Assembly (NCBI GenBank): GCA_965218875.1
Contig: OZ244707.1
Span: forward strand, 682,001-746,000
Length of the DNA: 64,000 bases
Direction: 5' to 3'
Source of the DNA: CBDCMJ01 sp965218875
GTDB lineage: Bacteria; Chloroflexota; Dehalococcoidia; Lucifugimonadales; UBA3495
Under the pieces are notes generated by a model. It was not told the DNA's origin. It searched no databases and saw only the letters and a list, made by a program, of their open reading frames with translations. This document shows, piece by piece, positions 43,679 through 52,087 of the stretch. Position 1 is the stretch's first letter. Every line of letters begins with the position of its first letter. The position numbers and the translations under genes were made by a program.

Positions 43679-44260
43679 CTACGGGGTCCCGGTGAGCGCC
43701 GCGATGACTTGCGCCTCTGCGGCGGCGGCCCTGGCCGTTACCGCCTTGAGGTCCAGGCCCCCCAGGGGATGGGGAATCCTGACCGGCTGGAAGCCGGGCT
43801 GGCCGAAGGACTTGGCCTGGAGCAGCGCGGAGTCGAGGAAGGGCTCCGTGCAAATCACCACCGTGGGTATGCCCCGGTTCTCGAAGGTCATTGCGTCGCG
43901 CACACTGCACGCCGTGCAGGACCCTCAATCGGCTATGGCGGTGATCACGAAGTCGCACCGCTCGGCCAGCGCGTCCAGCACCTCCGGCTCGGCCGGGCGG
44001 GAGTACACCAGCTTGTCACGGCTGAGGGTGTCCCTTAGCTCGAAGCGCTTGTCCAGCATCTCCCGCAGGCCGGCCAGCAGTTCGCCGGCGTTGTGCTTGC
44101 GGTTGCCGAGGAAGCCGCCGGTCTTGCCGTGCAAGTCCAGCAGCCTGGGCGCGGCGTTCCACCGGTTGCTCGCCTCCGGGTCCACCGGCGACAAGATGTT
44201 GAGGCTTCTCAGCTTGTCCTGCAGGGTGGCCGCGTTCAAATTGCCAACGGGGGCAGTCAT
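43679..44260 (-). CDS. UGSC-family selenoprotein (in-frame UGA = Sec112)
   Basis: 193 residues if the in-frame TGA at 43925-43927 is read as selenocysteine. The sequence around it is CDFVITAIAD-U-GSCTACSVRDAM, the UGSC motif after which the family is named. Coding continues in frame for 81 codons after the TGA with conserved-looking sequence (NRGIPTVVICTEPF, FQPVRIPHPLGG) to a TAG. Just 3' of the UGA lies a hairpin fit for a bacterial SECIS. ATG 44260 has GAGGT. The redox pair U-x-x-C suggests a thiol/selenol reaction, but the reaction is unknown. It follows the 344-residue partner by 38 bp. Confidence 0.85.
43905..43919 (-). promoter_or_regulatory. Candidate bacterial SECIS hairpin
   Basis: CTGCAC-GGC-GTGCAG begins 5 nt after the UGA. 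The stem is 6 bp and the apical loop begins with GG, as in bacterial SECIS elements. The UGA-to-loop distance (about 11 nt) is slightly shorter than usual. Confidence 0.5.
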
Positions 44261-44298
44261 GGCTTATACCTCGGCGGGCGGCGCGCCGCCCGCGTGGT

Positions 44299-45333
44299 CT
44301 AGGGTGTGCGGATGAGCTTGGTTATGCGGGCCGAACCCCAACCCGGCAGGTAGGCGGAGTGGGACCCGCCCGGACCGCCGGCCACGATGATGTTGATGTT
44401 CTCCGGGCGGCGCACCGGGGGCACCAGGTGATCGTCGTCCTCGGGGTCGACGAACCTGGGCCAGAACAGCCCCCGCTGCGCGTCGCCCTGGGGCGGTCCG
44501 CCGCGGCGCAGGAGGCGCACCGGCTTCCTGGCGTGCTCGAAGAGGAACAGCCGGACGTCGCGCTTCCTCCAGCCCGCTTGGGCCAGCATGGCGGCGTGTT
44601 GGGGGCTGAGCGCCACGAAGGTGTCGCCCATTACGTACATCTGGACATTGCCCAGGGTGCACATGGAGTCGGCCAGCACCATGAGGAAGTCCCGGGGGTT
44701 GGCCGCGTGGTACATGACGTTGTGGGGAGCCTCGGCGGGGTAGACGGTCACCGTGCTGTCGTCCGCCGAGAAGCCCGCCTCCACGTGGAACGGTTCCCAG
44801 GGATTGGATTCCTCGTCCTCGGCGATGCAGTAGGTGAAGGCGCCGGGGTGCCCGAAGGTGGACTTGTTGATCTCGCCGGGAATGGCCCCGCCAAGGTTGA
44901 CCAGCGCCAGCTTGACGGCGCGCCCGATGGTGGCGTTGGCCCGCCATCCCTGGCCAAAGCAGTTGTACCCCGCGTTGACGCCAAGCTGCTTGGCGATGGG
45001 GCCGTTCACGATTATCAGCGGGCAGTGGATGCCGGTGGAGCACTGGACTCCCCGCAGGTTGAACCGGTCTTCCATCATGGCCTCTATGGCCGCCACGACC
45101 ACCGGCATGTGCTCCGGGAGACAGCCCGCCATCACCGCGTTGACCGCGAGCCTCTCCACCGTTGCCCGACCGCCCAGGGGCGGTATCTCGGCGACCAGCT
45201 CGCCGGGGGGCCGGCCCAGGTACGACGTGAACTCGTCCACCCGCTCTTGAGTGGGCGGAACCACCGGCAGACCGTCGGTCCAGCCGGTCTGGTACATCAG
45301 CTCGATGGTGTCGGTAACTTCGGTGTCAAGCAT
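44299..45333 (-). CDS. UGSC-associated protein of unknown function
   Basis: 344 residues. ELMYQTGWTDGLPVVPPTQE, the Cys-bearing FNLRGVQCSTGIHCPLIIVN, GYNCFGQGWRANATIGRAVK and the C-terminal ENINIIVAGGPGGSHSAYLP are distinctive. No standard cofactor motif is visible. The gene lies directly upstream of the selenoprotein and 10 bp after an LLM monooxygenase, so they probably work together, perhaps as two subunits. ATG 45333 has AGGAG at 6 nt. Two Cys (CSTGIHC) could exchange electrons with the partner's Sec; this is speculation. Confidence 0.65.
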   Translation of the reverse strand: MLDTEVTDTIELMYQTGWTDGLPVVPPTQERVDEFTSYLGRPPGELVAEIPPLGGRATVERLAVNAVMAGCLPEHMPVVVAAIEAMMEDRFNLRGVQCSTGIHCPLIIVNGPIAKQLGVNAGYNCFGQGWRANATIGRAVKLALVNLGGAIPGEINKSTFGHPGAFTYCIAEDEESNPWEPFHVEAGFSADDSTVTVYPAEAPHNVMYHAANPRDFLMVLADSMCTLGNVQMYVMGDTFVALSPQHAAMLAQAGWRKRDVRLFLFEHARKPVRLLRRGGPPQGDAQRGLFWPRFVDPEDDDHLVPPVRRPENINIIVAGGPGGSHSAYLPGWGSARITKLIRTP

Positions 45334-45343
45334 ACGATTGCTC

Positions 45344-46534
45344 CTAGTCGGCGGGGACGGGGGCTTCCACCCGTTTGGTGAAGGCTGGCATCACCTCCTC
45401 GGCGAACCACTGCATCTGTTCCAGGATCACCGACTCCGGCGTGCCGACGGGCTGACCCACGTCGACGTGGGTCAGGCCCGGATACCGCTCCTCCACCGCC
45501 ATCAGCTGCTCGATGACCTGGTCCGGGGGGCCGCAGAGGTATGCCCCGGTCCCGACGGCGTCCTCGATGACCGGGAGGCTGGCCTTGCGAGTCGGGTTCC
45601 GGGTGCTGATGTCCCTGATCTGTTCTTCGCTTAGCCCCCGGGTCAGGCGGAGGGGGCCGAACATCTTGAGGTTCTCCTCGAAGTACCCGGCCGCCTCCCT
45701 CATGCCCTGCTCCCTGGTGGGGGCCAGGTGGCAGTGGAAGCCCACGATCAGGTCTTGGCCCAGGGCCGCGTCGCGGCCGGCCCTCACTAGGGCGTCCCGG
45801 TAGCTGCCGATCACGTCGTCCATCGCGCCGCCCTCGGCGACGCCCCCGCCGATGATGCCCTTGATACCGTGCTTGGCCATAAAGTCCAGGGCCCTGGGAG
45901 TGCCGCCCTGGATGGGCTGCCAGCACTCCACGGGGCGGTTCGCCGGCCTGGGCACCAGCGTAATCTCTTCTAGCTCGTATCCCCGGTAGGGCACTCCCCG
46001 GGGCGGGATGTCGTAATGCTTGCCGTGGTGCGAGAAGGACGCCTGGTTGAAGGCCTTGAAGATGATTTCGACCTGTTCCTCGAACATCTCACGGTTGGCG
46101 GCCTGGTCCCGCAGCGGCGCCCCGAAGGTCTCAACCTCCCGGGTGTGGTAGCCCCGGCCCACGCCGAAGATGACCCGGCCCCCGGTGAGTATGTCGGCGG
46201 TGGCGAAGTCTTCGGCCAGCCGCAGCGGGTGCCACATGGGGGAGATGTTGAAGGCGCAGCCCAGCTTTATGTTTTTGGTGAGGTGGGCCAAGTGAACGTT
46301 CAACATCACGATGTTGGGGATGCACTCGTATCCCTCGGGCTGGAAGTGGTGCTCGGCCATCCAGAAGGAATGATAGCCGGTGCGGTCCAGTAGCTGGGCG
46401 ATGGCCGTCGCCTTGGACAAGGCGGTGGCGAGGCGCTCGTCGGAGAGGGAACGGTCGTTGACCGGCGTGCCGGCGTACCCGATGTCCTCCAGGTCCACGT
46501 GGCCGGCGTATAGGGTGCTGAACTCGGTGATCAT
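45344..46534 (-). CDS. LLM-class flavin-dependent monooxygenase
   Basis: 396 residues of the bacterial-luciferase-like TIM barrel: SFWMAEHHFQPEGYECIPNI, IKLGCAFNISPMWHPLRLAE, ILTGGRVIFGVGRGYHTREV and PVECWQPIQGGTPRALDF. Such enzymes use FMNH2 and O2 to oxidise or cleave organic compounds, or F420. The start overlaps the region of the previous stop (3 nt between genes), with GAGGAG at 6 nt. It is the second of two adjacent LLM genes in the cluster. Confidence 0.92.
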   Translation of the reverse strand: MITEFSTLYAGHVDLEDIGYAGTPVNDRSLSDERLATALSKATAIAQLLDRTGYHSFWMAEHHFQPEGYECIPNIVMLNVHLAHLTKNIKLGCAFNISPMWHPLRLAEDFATADILTGGRVIFGVGRGYHTREVETFGAPLRDQAANREMFEEQVEIIFKAFNQASFSHHGKHYDIPPRGVPYRGYELEEITLVPRPANRPVECWQPIQGGTPRALDFMAKHGIKGIIGGGVAEGGAMDDVIGSYRDALVRAGRDAALGQDLIVGFHCHLAPTREQGMREAAGYFEENLKMFGPLRLTRGLSEEQIRDISTRNPTRKASLPVIEDAVGTGAYLCGPPDQVIEQLMAVEERYPGLTHVDVGQPVGTPESVILEQMQWFAEEVMPAFTKRVEAPVPAD

Positions 46535-46537
46535 GGG

Positions 46538-47704
46538 TTACTCCTCATAGGGTTGGAGTTGGATCTCGTGCAACGCCGGTATCACTTCCCTTCCCAGCAG
46601 CTCGATGGAGCGCAGCACGTCGTCGTGGGCCATGTCGCCCTCGTTGCCGTAGATGTGCAGCCAGCCCGGATTGAGGCGCTGCACGATTCCGGCGAGCTTC
46701 CTGGTCACCGTCTCCGGGCTGCCCACGATGAGGTTGTCCACCTCCTGGAGCTGCTCGTAGGTCATGCGCTGGCCGAATCCCCCTGCGCCGGGAAGACGGC
46801 GTTGGATTTGCACCGCCTCGCGTGACTGGTACCCGGGCGGGTCGTTGTGCTCCCGGGGCCCCTTGTTGCGGTGGGCCTCGGTCCACATGAAGGTGCGCCC
46901 GATTTCCTGGGCCTTCTCGTCGGTGTCCGCCACTAGGACCCGCAGCAGGTAGCCGAAATGCTCCGGCCCGGGATGGAACCCCACCTCGTGGGCGGCGTCG
47001 ATATACACGTTTCTCAGCTGCTCCGTGTAGTCCAGCAGGGAGCCAAGGTTCATGTAGGGGTGCTTGTGATGGGCCGCCCAGACCACGCTCTCCGGGCTGG
47101 ACAGCCCGGGGAACCACACCGGCGGATGGGGTTTTTGCATGGGAAGCACCCAGGGATTCACCGCCCGGTAGTGGTAGTACTTGCCCTCGTAGCGGAAGGG
47201 ACCCGGCGTGGTCCAGCACTTCAGGATCAGGTCATGGGCCTCCTGGAAGCGCTCCCGGTTCTCGGCGGGGACTATGCCCCCGACCAGGCTCTCCACCGCC
47301 GTGCCCCGCACGAAGCCGGAAATGACCCGGCCCCCGGAGAAGCAGTCCAGCATGGCGATCTCTTCCGCCATCCGGATGGGGTCGTTGACCGCGATGACGT
47401 TGCCCAGAATGGCGATTTTGGCCCTCTTGGTCACCTTGGCTATGACCGCGGCGTCCAGGTTGACCGCCGGCTTCATGCACCAGTAGGACGAGTGGTGCTC
47501 GTTGGACATTATGCCGTCGAAGCCCACCTCGTCGGCCCAGGCGTACTGCTCGTGGTACTGGTTGTAGAGGACGTGGGCTTTCTGGGGATCGAAGAAGGTG
47601 TTGGGAAACCCCAGGCGGCCCGACTCGTACCGCTCTAGGTCCTCGTCGGTGATGTGGCTGTAGGGCTGCTCGGAAAACCAGAAGACGTCTATCTTGTCTT
47701 TCAC
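46538..47704 (-). CDS. LLM-class flavin-dependent monooxygenase
   Basis: 388 residues, same fold as the next gene but distinct: FDGIMSNEHHSSYWCMKPAV, AKIAILGNVIAVNDPIRMAE, DCFSGGRVISGFVRGTAVES and PPVWFPGLSSPESVVWAAHH. GTG start with GAGGAGGA upstream. Two different LLM genes in tandem often encode the two subunits of a heterodimeric oxygenase or consecutive steps. It is the first gene of the tightly packed part of the cluster; ScoB lies 236 bp upstream. Confidence 0.92.
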   Translation of the reverse strand: MKDKIDVFWFSEQPYSHITDEDLERYESGRLGFPNTFFDPQKAHVLYNQYHEQYAWADEVGFDGIMSNEHHSSYWCMKPAVNLDAAVIAKVTKRAKIAILGNVIAVNDPIRMAEEIAMLDCFSGGRVISGFVRGTAVESLVGGIVPAENRERFQEAHDLILKCWTTPGPFRYEGKYYHYRAVNPWVLPMQKPHPPVWFPGLSSPESVVWAAHHKHPYMNLGSLLDYTEQLRNVYIDAAHEVGFHPGPEHFGYLLRVLVADTDEKAQEIGRTFMWTEAHRNKGPREHNDPPGYQSREAVQIQRRLPGAGGFGQRMTYEQLQEVDNLIVGSPETVTRKLAGIVQRLNPGWLHIYGNEGDMAHDDVLRSIELLGREVIPALHEIQLQPYEE

Positions 47705-47940
47705 GCGTTCCTCCTCGTTGCTCCGCCTGCCGCAACCATGGCCTTAGCGGCCAACGTGGCAGGGCTGCGTATGGTTGTTTCTCTGTGCGCCTGGTCCCCG
47801 GCCGGGGACCCGCTCCTTTCACCGGTGTCGCGCGCCAGGTGATTTTCGTACTTTGGGTCGCCGGTTTCAAGCTGCCGTTTTCGATAGGAAGGGCGCGTTC
47901 TCTCCGCACGTCCCCCCGGCCGGGGAAGCGCGCCGGGGAC

Positions 47941-48633
47941 CTACTCCGGGTCCCGGAGCTGGAACTGCCGGAGGCGGTCGTCGATGACCAGCTTGGCTTC
48001 GGTCTGCTCCTGAATGTCCTCGGGACTCCACCCCGGCGCGTGCTCCCGCAGCATGAATCCCCCGGGGGTCACCTCGAAGAGGCCCAGGTCCGTGGCCACT
48101 AGGGTGACCACGCCCGGTGCGGTAATGGGCAGGGTGCACCGCTTCAGCAGCCGGGGTTCACCCTCGCGGGTCACGTGGTCCATGGCGATGAAGACCCGCT
48201 TGGCGCAGGCCGCCAGGTCCATGGCGCCGCCGATGCCACCTCCCTTGCGGGAGGGAATCCGCCAGTTGGCGAAGTCGCCGTTCTCCGCCACCTCGTAGGC
48301 GCCCATGACCGTCACGTCCACCATGCCCTTGCGGATGAGGCCAAAGGAGTCCGCGTGGTGGACGATGGCCATGCCCGGGCGCACCGTCACGTGCTGGCTG
48401 CTGGCGTTCACCAGGTGGCGATCTTCCTCGCCCTCGGGAGCCAGGGGCCCGAAGCCGATGACCCCGTTTTCCGAGTGGAAGATTATGTCCTTGTCCGGGT
48501 CCACGTAGTTGGAGCACAGCGTGGGGATCCCGATCCCCAGGTTGACGATCCACTCGTCCTGGAACTCCATGGCCAGGCGGTCGCACATGGTCTGGCGGTC
48601 CAAGCGGGGCTTTTCGGTTGATTGCTCTGGCAT
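47941..48633 (-). CDS. scoB: 3-oxoacid CoA-transferase, subunit B
   Basis: 230 residues. NLGIGIPTLCSNYVD and the catalytic Glu in IIFHSENGVIGFGP mark the beta subunit of class I CoA-transferases; SRKGGGIGGAMDLAACAKRV also fits. ATG 48633 has GAGGAGAG upstream. The alpha subunit, normally adjacent, is not in the window. It is on the same strand as the oxygenase-selenoprotein cluster and may feed CoA esters into it. Confidence 0.9.
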   Translation of the reverse strand: MPEQSTEKPRLDRQTMCDRLAMEFQDEWIVNLGIGIPTLCSNYVDPDKDIIFHSENGVIGFGPLAPEGEEDRHLVNASSQHVTVRPGMAIVHHADSFGLIRKGMVDVTVMGAYEVAENGDFANWRIPSRKGGGIGGAMDLAACAKRVFIAMDHVTREGEPRLLKRCTLPITAPGVVTLVATDLGLFEVTPGGFMLREHAPGWSPEDIQEQTEAKLVIDDRLRQFQLRDPE

Positions 48634-48846
48634 GGAGCACTCTCCTCGGTCAACTGCGGTCGACGGCGTATCCTGGGACTGGCCGGGCGCGGGGGCGGGC
48701 CGGAGCTGCCCGCGCCACCGGCGCCGCAATTATAATATGCCGTCATGCCGCGGGCCAGTTTACCCGTGGCGGCCCCAGGGTAATCGCGGCTTAGCTATCT
48801 CCTAATTGAGCAAAAGCTCCTTCACGAAGAAGATATGTCACCGCGT

Positions 48847-48958
48847 GTCACCCTGAGCCTGCCGAAGGGTCTAAAATCGTCGTGGCAAGTCGCGGTTTGA
48901 GACCCTAGACAAGATTGCCGGGTGCCAGTCTAGATTCTTCGACTTCGCTCAGAATCAC
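48847..48958. repeat. MITE-like repeat, copy 3
   Basis: Arms GTCACCCTGAGCCTGCCGAA (onward to GGGTCTAAAATC) and GTCTAGATTCTTCGACTTCG (onward to AGAATCAC) are inverted relative to each other, 112 bp overall. The arms are a variant of those in copies 1 and 2. The region 48634-48846 contains nothing I can identify. Confidence 0.65.
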
Positions 48959-49055
48959 CATGGCCTTGTGGAGGCCATATATGGGCGATGAAAATGGGGC
49001 AACGCCGAGCGGCCCATCACCAACGGCCGGGGCTTGCAGCTATGCATTGTAGATT
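48953..49055 (+). repeat. About 100-bp dispersed repeat, copy A
   Basis: From AATCACCATGG through GGCCATATATGGGCGATGAA and CGGGGCTTGCAGCTATGCAT to TAGATTCCTCG. The complement of 57132-57228 matches over almost the whole length with few differences. It is framed by MITE-type arms on both sides. Confidence 0.75.
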
Positions 49056-49065
49056 CCTCGTCGCT

Positions 49066-49224
49066 GCGCTCCCACGGAATGACGGGGTGGGGCGCTCCCA
49101 CGGAATGACGGGGTGGGGCGCTCCAGCGGAATGACAGGGTGGGGCGCTCCCACGGAATGACGGGTTGGGGCGCTTCAGCTGAATGACAGATTGGGGTGCT
49201 CGGTGGGAATTACAGGGTGGGGCG
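49066..49224 (+). repeat. 27-bp tandem repeat, about six units
   Basis: Units of the form GCGCTCCCACGGAATGACGG + GGTGGGG follow head to tail; the first two are identical and later ones drift. Each contains the GGAATGAC end of the MITE arm, so the array grew from a repeat arm. The following 49225-49448 shows no gene. Confidence 0.8.
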
Positions 49225-49448
49225 TAGGGCGGCCCAGGCCCGGCTGCTGGCCCCCTGCCTGTCATGCCCGGGCCCGTCCTCCGTCTATTTTCATAATAAT
49301 GACGTTATTTTGAGCCGCGATTGCCCTTGGCGGCATGGCATTTTATTGGCGCTTCCGGCGTTGCCAGTCGGCCGCAACGACGGGCGGCGTTTCTACGCCT
49401 TGGCCTTTGCCGTCCCTCTTCCGGGGCGCCTGCCTGCGACGGTACGCG

Positions 49449-50432
49449 CTAGTCCATGGTGAGGACGATCTTGCCGAAGTTGGCGTTGCTTTCCATGTAC
49501 TCGTGGGCCTCGGCGGCCCGGTCCAGGGGGAAGCTGCGGTCCACCACGGCTGTCATGCGGCCGTCGGCCAGCAGGGGGAGCACGTGCTTCCTGAACTGGC
49601 CGGTGAGATCGATCTTCTCCTGCAGCGTCCTGGACCTCAGGGTGGTGCCCTGCACCCGCAGGCGCTTGGGCATCAGCAGGCCCAGGCTGGTCTCCAGGCG
49701 GCTGCCGCCCATGGCCCCCACCAGGACCATCCTGCCCCAGAGGGCCAGGGAGGCCAGATTGCGCTCCCAGTAGGGCGCGCCCACCATGTCCACCACCACG
49801 TTCACCCCGGCGCCGGTGGTATGCGCCAGCACCACCTGGGAAAAGTCCTGGTCGTGATAGTTGATTCCAACGTCGAGGCCCAGCCCGGCGGCCTTGGCCA
49901 GCTTGTCCGCCGAGCCTGCCGTGCCGAAGACATAGGCGCCCGTCCGGTGGGCCAGTTGTAGGGCGGCGGTGCCCACCCCGCTGCCCACCGCGTGGACCAG
50001 CACCGATTCCCCCATCTTCAGGTCGCAGTGGTTGAAGAGGGCGTCGTAGGCGGTGAGGAACACCTCGGGGATGGCCGCGGCTTGCACGAAGTCAAGGTTG
50101 TCCGGTATGGCGACGGCCATGAGGTGATGGGTCGTCACGCGGGTGGCGTAACCGCCCCCGCCCAGCAGGCCGAAGACCCGGTCTCCGGGCGCCAGCCCGG
50201 TGGTCCGCTTTCCTACTTCCAGCACCACACCGGAGAACTCCAGCCCGGGAACGTCCGGGAGGGCGCCGGGGGGAGCGGGGTATTGGCCCTGGCGTTGCAA
50301 CAAGTCCGCCCGGTTCAGGGCGGAGGCCCTTACGTCTACGAGCACTTCCTCCGGCCCGGCCACGGGGTCGTCCACCTCCCGCACGTGCAGCACCTGGGGA
50401 CCGCCCGGCTCGGTTATGACTGCGGCGCGCAT
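49449..50432 (-). CDS. NAD(P)H:quinone oxidoreductase, PIG3/QOR type
   Basis: 327 residues of the zinc-independent MDR family. ALNRADLLQRQGQYPAPPG is the PIG3 signature, VPGLEFSGVV follows, and the nucleotide-binding segment is SVLVHAVGSGVGTAALQLAH. It would reduce quinones or enones with NADPH. No zinc-ligand Cys cluster is present. ATG 50432 has AAGGAG. Its substrate and relation to the neighbouring transporter are unknown. Confidence 0.9.
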   Translation of the reverse strand: MRAAVITEPGGPQVLHVREVDDPVAGPEEVLVDVRASALNRADLLQRQGQYPAPPGALPDVPGLEFSGVVLEVGKRTTGLAPGDRVFGLLGGGGYATRVTTHHLMAVAIPDNLDFVQAAAIPEVFLTAYDALFNHCDLKMGESVLVHAVGSGVGTAALQLAHRTGAYVFGTAGSADKLAKAAGLGLDVGINYHDQDFSQVVLAHTTGAGVNVVVDMVGAPYWERNLASLALWGRMVLVGAMGGSRLETSLGLLMPKRLRVQGTTLRSRTLQEKIDLTGQFRKHVLPLLADGRMTAVVDRSFPLDRAAEAHEYMESNANFGKIVLTMD

Positions 50433-50581
50433 GGCGTTTGCTCCTTTAAGATAACCGGCTAACCCAAGCGTCTAATCCAACCGGCCGCTGGCGGGGCGGG
50501 ATCTCGCCGCCTGTCCCGCCGGGGCCCACTTGCCGGGGATGCCCCGGCGGGACCACGGCGGGGGATGTCTTGCGGGATTTA

Positions 50582-51925
50582 TCAATGGGCCACGGCCACG
50601 CCCTGACCCGGCAGGCGGCGTTCCGCGATGGAGAAAACCGTTGCGGTGGCCAGGAGCAACAGGGCCACGTTGGACCAGATGGCTATGTCATAGGTGCCGC
50701 GGGAGTCGTGCAACAGCCCTCCCAGGTAGGCCCCCAGACCCGAGCCTAGGGGCATCACGGCGAACATCGCCCCATAGATGGCCCCCAGGTTGGCGATGCC
50801 GAAGCGGTCTGACGCGTAGGCCGCGGTGATCGAGACCACCGCGTTCCAGGAAAACCCCACCAGTATCACCCCGGCCACCAGGGGTCCAACCCCCAACGCC
50901 GGTATGCCCAGGAAGGGGACGCCCATGGAGAGCAGCACCACGATAAAGCCCAGCGCCCTCAGGTTGTAGGAAAAGGTGAGCAGCCGGCGCCGGCCGTGCT
51001 TGTCCGACAGGTGGCCCAGCAAAAGGGCGCCTGTGATCGCGAAGAACCCGATCAGTGAGAAGGCGGCGGCGGCCAGCATTTCATGATAGCCCAGGTCCGT
51101 TGCGTAGGTGACGAAGTGAGCATTCACGAAGCTCATCGAGTAGCCTCAAACGAAGTACCCGAAGGTTAGCTTCATGAACACCGGGGTACGGACCGCCTCC
51201 CGGAACGTGGCGTCCCGGCCCACCAGCTTCTCAGGGTTGTCCTGGGCTGCACCGGCGCGGGCCGCGTCAATCCCCGCTTCGCCCAGGGCCTTGAAGCCCA
51301 GGTCCTGGGGCCGGTTGGCGATGAGCAGGTAGCCGGCGGGCAAGACCAAGGCCAGCAGCAGCAGTCCCAGGAACAAGTAGGCCTCCCTCCAGTCGAAGAC
51401 GACCAGGAAGGCCGAGGCTCCCGGCACCAGGATCATGGCGCCGAAGGCCCCGGCGCCGCTGACCAACCCCAGGGTCAGGCCCCGGCGCTGGTGAAACCAG
51501 GAGCTGACCACTTTGACCAAGATGGGGCCGGTGCCCAGGGTGATGCCGATGCTCATCACCGTGAATATCAAGAAGAGTTGCAGCAGATTGTCGATGAAGG
51601 GCACAAACAACAGCATCGCGCCCATGACCAGCACGCCGCATAGGGCGGCTGCCTTGGGACTGTACCGGTCGGCCAGGTAGCCTGCCGCCGGGCGCAGCAA
51701 CCCGGAAAGCATAAAGGTGAGTCCGAAGGCCAACGACAGCGTGCCCCGGCTCCAGCCGAAGTCCTCGGTCATGGGTTTCAGAAATACCCCGAAGGAAAAC
51801 TGGCCGCCGGCGACGCCGAACATGACCAGCACGCAGCCGGCCAACACGAACCAGCCGGGAAACGTGTTCCATCGGGTCAGAAATATCTTGGGGGGCATTT
51901 CGCCCCACCGGCGCAGCCGTTCCAT
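50582..51925 (-). CDS. MFS transporter (OFA/MCT-like) with in-frame UGA at codon 260
   Basis: Read through, 447 codons giving about 12 membrane segments. The first part (51925-51149) has six or seven (TLSLAFGLTFMLSGLLRPAA; GYLADRYSPKAAALCGVLVM), then KLTFGYFV-TGA-GYSMSFVNAHFVTYATDL in one frame, then ALLLGHLSDKHGRRRLLTFS with the second-half MFS motif. In related transporters, as I recall, Cys occupies the UGA position (FVCGFSM). So the TGA could be selenocysteine, a nonsense mutation of TGC/TGT, or an error. A TGAGC/GCTCA stem (51117-51135) follows. Relatives carry monocarboxylates or oxalate. Confidence 0.7.
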
Positions 51926-52087
51926 GAAAATTCCTCGGAATCCCTTGGAAAACCCCCGGACCCCCCCGGGAAAACCCGTCGAAGGCCCAGCCTGAGTCCT
52001 CGACCTCCCAAGTTCGCCCCCCGGCTGACCCCCCGGAGCGGCGTCCCCTAGTGTACCACCGGTCCGCGGCGCCGGCGGGGCCCTGGG

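Noticed and set aside
43925..43927. UGSC gene as two separate genes or a pseudogene
   Set aside because: The frame is continuous through TGA, and the codons after it give exactly GSC, the family's defining motif.
49066..49224. CRISPR array
   Set aside because: The units are head to tail without spacers, and no cas genes are present.
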